From Phoronis australis (Eukaryota > Phoronida > Phoronidae): DNA of 25,610 nt. The position numbers were made by a program, and so were the translations under genes. The notes below the pieces were generated by a model. It was not told the origin of the DNA, did no database searches, and worked only from the letters and a program-made list of their open reading frames with translations. Each line of letters begins with the position of its first letter. The first letter of the stretch is position 1. The stretch lies in the NCBI GenBank assembly GCA_002633005.1, contig NMRA01000186.1, positions 597,138 through 622,747 of the forward strand. Direction: 5' to 3'. This document shows positions 19,752-25,610 of the stretch, piece after piece.

Positions 19752-20807
19752 CCTTTGCTACCAGCTCTACCGATGTCTCTGACCCATGTTTAACGAAGTT
19801 CTTGATCCTTGGGAAACAGGTAGTAACTAAATTTTTTATCTCGCTAACTGGTATTATGGCAGCCAGGCACACAACACGTATAACCTCCCTGTGGCCGGTT
19901 CGCCCCCAAGCTTGTCAACGTACTTGTTTACCGGCTTAACCACAATGCAACATTCTGACCCATTTCGAATATGGCGGCGTTGCAACTCCGCTATTCACTA
20001 AGCTTTTATTTAAGTCACAATTAATATATATTTAGTTATTCAGCCCATAACTACAACATTCTCTTTTACTTGAAAAATGACAACCGAACAATGGCCACAT
20101 TGAAATACTCTCAATCTTATGCTTCTTTTCAGGAAGTGAAGAATGCACAATACTTTTAAGACAAATTTGATTTCTTTTGGCAAACACAAGAAAGGTGAAC
20201 CTACAAATTTATAAGCCACTCCTGCTGTAGTCAGCTGTATTCAGTCCAACTCACTCAATGTACCAATGTACATGTGGAGATAGTGTTTCACAAAGACTTC
20301 CGATACAACATTTTTGATGGTTAATGAAAATTCTCTTTAACCTTAAAGATACATTCAAATACTGCATGTCTTTAACAATAGGTGCAATGGCAATGGCTTG
20401 ATATTTGGTAACTGTTATTGGTTGATTACAATTTATCTAATACCAGTAACTAGCAAAATGAAAACACATGACAAATACTTTTCTACCGACTCGCAAAGTT
20501 GAAAAAAAACATAGGCGGCAAGATATAGGTTAATGCTACTCTTGACCAGTCAGCATGTGTGATATACACTGATGTACTGTGAAGTACCTCTCCGGTTACA
20601 TCCTCCTCTCCGGTTATATCCTAGTGTTATTACTTGTGAAAAACCAAAAACCCACACATCAATTAGTATTCTGTTGATACTCAATGGTAGTTCACTATAG
20701 AGCCTACTTCTGCCAACGGCGGGGTGGGAAGGGGGGGGGCTGCACATGTTTCTGTTGTGCACCCATACATTATTATAATAGTACCTTAAAAAGGAGTACC
20801 GTAAGAA
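19752..20807. other. No recognisable gene; YY1-like site near 19970
   Basis: AATATGGCGGCG at 19967-19978 matches the YY1 core (AANATGGCGGC) on the plus strand, just beside the right 17-bp inverted repeat. On the minus strand a Kozak-like GAAATGG at 19967-19961 starts a frame that meets a GTAAAC donor after 11 codons. This could be a first exon, but nothing else supports it. The rest is AT-rich and empty. Confidence 0.25.
19979..19995 (-). repeat. 17-bp inverted repeat, right copy
   Basis: GTTGCAACTCCGCTATT is the exact reverse complement of 17996-18012. It closes the 2000-bp segment that contains the HIRAN-like fragment. Confidence 0.6.
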
Positions 20808-21585
20808 CAGGGCTCGACATAACGAGCTGTAGGTCGCATTTGCGAACTGAAATTTGGAAATGCAAGCTGAGATTTTTGTCAGCTCGAATCAAGTCGCAAC
20901 ATGCGACCTGGAATTTCCAACGAATGTGAGCTGTTTTTACACTTCTCAGCAGACACCTGGCAACTATAAAGAAACTCTTGTTAATCCGACCGTTCTTTGG
21001 TTGTTGCCAAATCCAAGTTCAAAAGAACACTAACTGAGAACAGCCTGATCCCAATGTTGCGTGAACATGGGATATGCAGAATCGATCTTTTACGTGTTTC
21101 ATTGGCTAAAATCTTCGGCCACTTTTGCAAATTTCCGGATTCGTCTAGAAAGCTTCGGGCCACTGCATAACACATGATAAAACGTCACAAAACAGTGGTG
21201 TTTCTAGTAATTCTTTAGCGATCAACTAACCAAACTTTCTGGCGGGCAAATATGTTTATTTTTCGCATAAGATGTCCTTATTACATGTACCAAATATCCA
21301 CGACAATATCCCTGATATCGCACTGCAGCACCGTTGTTAGCGCACGAGCAGTACCGGCCAACAATCATGACTTAGAGATGTGCGTCTCGTTTTTAACGCA
21401 TAAGACAGCCAAAGTGAAAATAATAACCCTACTAATTGCCAAAGGATGGCCACGCCTTTACTTTCAGTTGCCAAAAAATTTGTCGTAAAAATGGCGGGAA
21501 TATTTTGCGATCTGGTATTTATGAATGCGAGCTGGATTTTGAAAATGCGACCTGAGATTTTGGCTAGGTCGCAGAATGCGAAAAA
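20808..21585. mobile_element. Probable transposon remnant with 20-bp-period internal repeats
   Basis: CAGGGCTCGACAT at 20808 resembles the terminus of hAT-type elements. Just inside it a motif like TGCGAnCTGnnATTT starts at 20841, 20861, 20902 and 20925. The same motif, same strand, starts at 21506, 21526 and 21546, spaced exactly 20 bp. These look like subterminal repeats near two ends of one element, or two minisatellite blocks. The matching right terminus (ending GAGCCCTG) is absent from the next 1 kb, so the right end is lost or undefined. No transposase frame was seen. Confidence 0.4.
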
Positions 21586-21763
21586 CATGTCATTGGACAA
21601 CAAAAAATCCAATAAAGCACCTCTACAAGAATAAAATGAATTCTACGAAAAATGCACATTTGTAGGTCGTATCTTTCGGCTGATGGTGGGCATATGGAAT
21701 TGACCCACCACATTTCAACTATAACTAAGTCTTAACATGGATTTGTTGATGTGTAGGATAGGT

Positions 21764-21952
21764 GTAGGAGCTCCAGAGAGCCTTTATCAAAGCTTACCAT
21801 TCACAAGTCAATCAGTAACATACGGAAATCCAGCGACAAACACAGACATTCCACATCAAATACACACGGAAAATAGCGATTACGTTACTGGTGAACCGGG
21901 CAGCAAAATAAATAACTCCCCTATATTGAACGCAATATGTAACAGTATCTAG
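21764..21952 (+). CDS. Candidate terminal coding exon, product unknown
   Basis: The frame is open from an ATG at 21737, but acceptor-like TGTAG sequences near 21756-21768 suggest it is entered by splicing. It ends at TAG 21950-21952. The product is polar, with a Ser/Thr/Asn-rich run and an ENSDYVTGEPGS segment that looks like a phosphorylated cytoplasmic tail. AATAAA follows at 22184-22189. No family is recognised, and the evidence is composition plus weak splice signals only. Confidence 0.22.
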   Translation, partial: VGAPESLYQSLPFTSQSVTYGNPATNTDIPHQIHTENSDYVTGEPGSKINNSPILNAICNSI

Positions 21953-22531
21953 ACTATTTTAACCCCACATAAGTTTTCCATTAGAATCATCCCACATTTT
22001 ATTTAAACCGACACAAAACAGACAAATGACTCGAACCCTGCTACTCAGTTTTCTGTAATCTCAACAGCAAAAGCCAGCTGTAAATTTGGATTGTGATCTC
22101 CTTTCATAAAAAAATGCAAATTTGGAAGGCGCGACCTTCTCGATTTACTTTAAAATTGTGTGAATTACAAGTCTACTTAGAACAATAAATACAAATAAAC
22201 TCACTGAGCATTGCCATATAATCTGTGTCATCCTCATCAGGCCTTGTCTTCTCTGCTGCAACAAAAGGCAACATGACTGACTACTCAAACGATGAGACGT
22301 ACTCGGTGTTATTAAAGCAGTTGTGTCGTAACACATTCCAAAAAATAAAAAGGGACTGTGTGAACCATTGTATGAAAATGTCCCCATTTATTTTCAAAGA
22401 GAGTTCAACATGGAGGTTACTCTCAGTGAGTGTCAAAGTTGATAATGAAGACAAAACAGCATTAGAAAGTTAAATCAGGTTGTGTACAAATCTATACAAT
22501 GCAGTGAAAAGTTACGGAACATTGTTGAGTC
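21953..22531. other. No gene recognised
   Basis: An 82-codon plus frame (22225-22473) lies just upstream of the Penelope-like fragment but does not match the reverse transcriptase domain that should precede it. Confidence 0.3.
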
Positions 22532-23304
22532 CCTGCTATTGAAAACAAGTGCATTAAGACCAAGGTTTATAGGAAGCCCACACACATGGACTACTATCTT
22601 CCGTTTGACTCCAACCACCCTTTGATACACAAACTGGGCGTGATTAGAACATTAGACTATTGTGCGAAAACCATCCCCAACACAGAGGGCATTGATTTTG
22701 AATTGGATTACAACAGAATAGTGTTAAAGAGATGTGACTATCCTGAGTGATCATTCCACAAGTCAGACCATCGCCGGGTCAGGCCATAGAACACGCAACC
22801 TGACAATAGGAGAGACATCAGGATAACATTACCTTTTGTGCCAGGGATTTCAGACCAGGTTAAATCTCATATGAGGGGCCACGATATTTCTGTTTCGTTC
22901 AAACCAATGAACACCATAAGGAGTCAGCTAATGAATGTGAAAGGTAAGACCACAAAAGAGAAAAAATCAAAGTGGTGTATGGCATTTCATGCTCAGAACC
23001 AGGGTGTGGGAAAGCAGACATTGGGGAAACCAAACAAGCTCTGAAAAGTCGGATCAATCAACATCGTAGACGTAGTTATGGGGACTGCTTTGATTCTGCG
23101 GTTTTCAGTCATATACCTACTACAAACCAATCTTTCTCCTTGGACTATGTCACAATTCTGGATAGAGAGGACAATTGGTTCAGGAGAGGGGTCAAGGAAG
23201 CAATTTACGAAAGAGCGGAGAATCCCAGCTTAAACAGACAAGGGGGCCTGAGGTTTTTGTTACCAAGAACGTGGGATAGGGCATTAAAGAATATCCTGCA
23301 CTAA
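22532..23304 (+). pseudogene. Penelope-like retroelement 3' fragment (RT thumb + GIY-YIG endonuclease)
   Basis: The first part reads IKTKVYRKPTHMDYYLPFDS (from 22553), the conserved reverse transcriptase thumb segment of Penelope-like elements, continuing into HPLIHKLGVIRTL. The same frame then has TGA 22748-22750 and TAG 22787-22789. It resumes with ITLPFVPGISDQV and FKPMNTIRSQL, the linker before the endonuclease. A one-base loss near 22970 shifts to the GIY-YIG domain: VVYGISC, DIGETKQALKSR (YIG changed to DIG), NQHRR, then LDREDNWFRRGVKEAIYE with the catalytic Glu, and SLNRQGG. It stops at TAA 23302-23304. The palm and fingers are missing, so the copy is 5'-truncated and dead. A YIG-to-DIG change would itself impair cleavage. 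Confidence 0.88.
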
Positions 23305-23942
23305 CTGTGCTGTCGACCACATGATGAGTCACGTGACATCTAAGTGGCCTGCCAAAGTCTTCGAGAGGAGGGCACAATGTAGCCAACTCAATCCGTAAGT
23401 CCAGTAATTGATTTAATTTTCTACATACTCAACTAGATGACTGAAAGTATTCATCGCATGTCCAGAGATAGTTCAAAATACCGGTACTACATCATTGATT
23501 TGATGACACAAATAATATAAAAGTGGAGAGAATGGAAAAAAAATTTGACGGTCCAGGTCAGTTACTGGTCAAGGGCTGTTCCAGCAAAATCTTTATGGCA
23601 GGGGGAGGGCAGTTGAAATAAAAAATTAGGGGTGGTGGTCTTTAGATGAAAATTTAAATTATGGGTGGTCCTTCTTGAAAGACGTAAGCCATTAAAAGTG
23701 GGTGGTCTTTTTTATCTCCTGTAAATGTTGACAGTTGGGTATTTTCAGTGAAACACAGACCTCCATACCCTCTGAAAAAACTCACCAAAAAACTTAATTG
23801 GCAGATACTCAAAAATATCCAAAAACAAAAAAACAAGCCCATGTTGCTAGTGTACAGAATGTGACATGTACACTGAGCTGTTACTCAAGTCAGAGGGACA
23901 TTTATGGTCACAAGAGAATGAAAATTACTACAACACTGAACT
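23305..23942. other. Retroelement 3' flank and unassigned sequence
   Basis: The first ~80 bases after the stop, with the palindrome GTCACGTGAC (23328-23337), are probably still Penelope-like 3' sequence. Beyond about 23400 no gene is recognised. A GTGGTC-rich block occupies 23629-23707. Confidence 0.35.
23629..23707 (+). repeat. Three spaced GGGTGGTC repeats
   Basis: GGGGTGGTGGTC ends at 23640. GGGTGGTC then recurs at 23663-23670 and 23700-23707, each followed by a CTT- or TTT-rich run. The spacing is 30 and 37 bp. This is probably a decayed short-period tandem repeat. Confidence 0.5.
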
Positions 23943-24062
23943 GGTTTTAACACGTCTAAGAAAATTGATGATTTTTTTAATAAAAAGTATGAGGAGTTAG
24001 ATAGACAATTTCCAATATTCACTTGGCATAGCAACCTGAAAGCGTTTGTGGAGATACTTTGA
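23943..24062 (+). pseudogene. Protein-like fragment with KKIDDFF motif
   Basis: A 39-codon frame without an ATG, closed on the left by TGA 23937-23939 and on the right by TGA 24060-24062, reads SKKIDDFFNKKYEELDRQFP and then a stretch containing TWHSNLKAF. Its composition is protein-like, unlike its surroundings. KKIDDFFNKK recalls the PCNA-binding or N-terminal IxxFF motifs found in some transposon proteins, but the match is too short to name a family. It may be a remnant of the mobile element at its left or of another. Confidence 0.25.
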
Positions 24063-24239
24063 GATTCAGAGAATCATGAAATTGAAAAAATCTTATTGAC
24101 ATTATGCATGGTAGATAGAGACACCTGGTGGCTGCCTAAAGTATTGTTCATAGGTGTCTTTGAAACGCAAGTTTCTGGTAACTGACATGAGCTGTGATCT
24201 CACATGGAATTTTTCTGCACCCATAAAAACTTTTGTGGT

Positions 24240-24720
24240 CGCACAGTTGGCATACCATCCGTCTGTTCATCTGTCTGTTGATCGGTCCATCTGTCATTAC
24301 CATTTCTTGTCCGTCAATTATTTCAAGAACCGCTTGGAGGATCATGATGGAATTTGGTATAGAGGTACTTGGCGGCGATGCACCAGCACCAGTCAGTTTC
24401 AAATGGATTTGGCTACTGTTTTCAACAAGCCATTCCTTGTGCGTTAATCATCTCAAAAACTGCTTGACTGATCATGATGAAATTCATTATTAAGATTCAG
24501 AGATATATGGCAAGAATGCATCTGCAACAGTCGATTCAACTACTGTGGCAACTGTTAGTTTTCGACTGCTCAAGTCATTGCTTGTGCATTGATTATTTTG
24601 AAACCCTTTAATGGATCATGGTGACATTTGGCATTGAGATAGATGGCTGGTATGCACCCGCACAAGTCGGTTTTCGCGATGTTATAGTTTTCTATGAGGT
24701 CATCCTTTTGTGACATCATT
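24240..24720. repeat. Degenerate tandem array, left orientation (three ~130-bp units)
   Basis: After a TCTG-rich lead (24259-24295), three units begin CATTTCTTGTCCGTCAATTA (24300), CATTCCTTGTGCGTTAATCA (24431) and CATTGCTTGTGCATTGATTA (24571). Each goes on to a TCAAGAACCGCTTGGAGGAT-like block, GATCATGATGAAATTTGG, and a later GCACCxGCACxAGTC block. Read in reverse they resemble the units at 24954-25610. The open frames over this stretch (24148-24493, both strands) are side effects of the repeat. Confidence 0.7.
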
Positions 24721-24953
24721 CTTAATTCCTGTCAACATATTTTACATTTCTTTTATATGTTCTGCTTCTTTCTATTACAAAAACATGACAGATTTGGCTA
24801 TTGTAGCACCCCTGTTGGCTACTTAAGTTTTTGACAAGACAGGTTGATAATCGCATTTTATATTTCAAGAACAATGCGGTCCATTCAAATGCACCCACGA
24901 ATGCATCACAAATGGTGTACCCCTCGGGGTGTTTATTTGGAACATAGAAATGG
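24721..24953. other. Centre between the two array halves
   Basis: No clear unit of either orientation here; a TTCAAGAAC block near 24868 may be a decayed unit. No gene. A 94-codon minus frame (24722-25006) has no family pattern. Confidence 0.3.
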
Positions 24954-25610
24954 TCACTAGATGATGCAAAATACGTCGAATCCATCCGAAAACTGGTGTG
25001 TGCCATCAGAGCTATTTATCAAATTTAATAAAAATCCGTCAAGGAAATTCTATGAAACTGAGGAAAACGAAAAAATGAAATTGCCACTAGGAGGCTATAG
25101 GCGCAAAAAACATAATTGCCACTAATCACATTTCCTCTTCACATTACAAAAATACGGTACATGCCAATTTCCACAACCATCCTTAGAGTGATTTGATTGA
25201 CAGAGGAGCAGACGCCAAATAACAAGACTCAAAAACTGTAAAAAGGGCCACTAGGTGGCGCAAAATACCACGAATCAAACCAAAAACTAGAGGATAGCGT
25301 CAGCTCGCTAATAGATGCTTATCTGCCAAATTTTTTGAAAATCCGTTGATAACCTTTGAAGATAAAAAAAATAAATTGCCACTAAGGGGTACACCGGTAC
25401 TCCGATCCATCTGAAAGTCGTCGTTGTTTGTTGTAAAGTTCATATAAATCCATTTGCCAACTTAAATAAAGATCATGCAGAGGCTTTAAAAGATACAGCA
25501 ATGGGCATAAAAACTGCCACTAGGAGGCGCCACAGTTGTCGAGGTTGTCGGAAAATCGTCGTCACATCTCCTCTTCATATTAGCAACATACATGCCAATT
25601 TCCACAATCA
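24954..25610. repeat. Degenerate tandem array, right orientation, with CTCF-like cores; runs off the window
   Basis: Core starts at 24954 (TCACTAGATGATGC), 25084 (CCACTAGGAGGCTA), 25248 (CCACTAGGTGGCGC), 25379 (CCACTAAGGGGTAC) and 25517 (CCACTAGGAGGCGC), spaced 130, 164, 131 and 138 bp. Each unit continues with GCAAAATAC-CGAATC-like bases, then a TGCCAAATTT-like block, AAATCCGT, a GATAAAA-type run, and TTGCCACTAGG. CCTCTTCA and TGCCAATTTCCACAA recur 25134/25570 and 25165/25592, which gives a ~430-bp higher-order period of about three units. The cores fit the CTCF core CCASYAGRKGGCR closely in three of five copies. Confidence 0.75.

Noticed and set aside
23346-23380. Hammerhead ribozyme after the Penelope-like fragment
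   Set aside because: Such elements often carry one, and CCTGCCAAAGTCTTCGAGAG looks faintly similar, but the required CTGANGA and GAAA core bases are absent.
24148-24493. Three overlapping ORFs of 84-97 codons
   Set aside because: They fall within the tandem array and arise from its lack of stops, not from a gene.
1-25610. CRISPR array, operon, phage or bacterial defence system
   Set aside because: No regularly spaced identical repeats with unique spacers, no ribosome binding sites and no compact gene strings; the DNA is animal nuclear in character.

Overview
The window is AT-rich animal nuclear DNA. The evidence is spliced genes with typical GT/AG signals, a class A G-protein-coupled receptor (GPCR), and fragments of animal transposons (a Penelope-like element, a piggyBac-like relic, several inverted-repeat elements). 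The gene density and the receptor type fit a non-vertebrate animal, perhaps a deuterostome such as a hemichordate or echinoderm. That placement is a guess from style, not from a diagnostic gene.

Layout. Bases 195-336 (+) are the last coding exon of a gene that enters from the left; I do not recognise it. Bases 337-3540 are non-coding and hold two copies of a ~240-bp dispersed repeat (851-1098 and 3186-3423). Around 3543-3671 a short minus-strand ORF starts in a perfect Kozak context inside an RFX X-box-like site. Bases 3986-4322 (-) hold a heavily decayed piggyBac-like transposase. A 50-bp minus-strand exon (4980-5029) encodes an acidic tail like the C-terminus of ELL-associated factors (EAF); the rest of that gene was not found. 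Bases 8820-9697 are an inverted-repeat transposon carrying a second one (9076-9534) with a target-site duplication. A third, hairpin-like element follows at 9738-9884.

The one complete-looking gene is at 12257-13558 (+). It is a 433-residue seven-helix receptor whose 7TM core lies in one exon and resembles adenosine receptors, but it lacks key adenosine-binding residues. It appears to have an upstream non-coding exon joined at 12204, and possibly an alternative C-terminal exon at 15397-15722.

The right third (16-25.6 kb) is mostly repeat-derived. It holds a frameshifted HIRAN-like fragment on the minus strand (18291-18544), a block with 20-bp-period repeats next to a CAGGGC transposon-like end (20808-21585), a broken Penelope-like retroelement (22532-23304), and a periodic array (24240 to the window end). 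The array's unit recurs about every 130-165 bp and several copies carry a CTCF-like core. Apart from the receptor and its possible tail exon, I see no sign that these genes act together; I see no operon-like unit or defence system.
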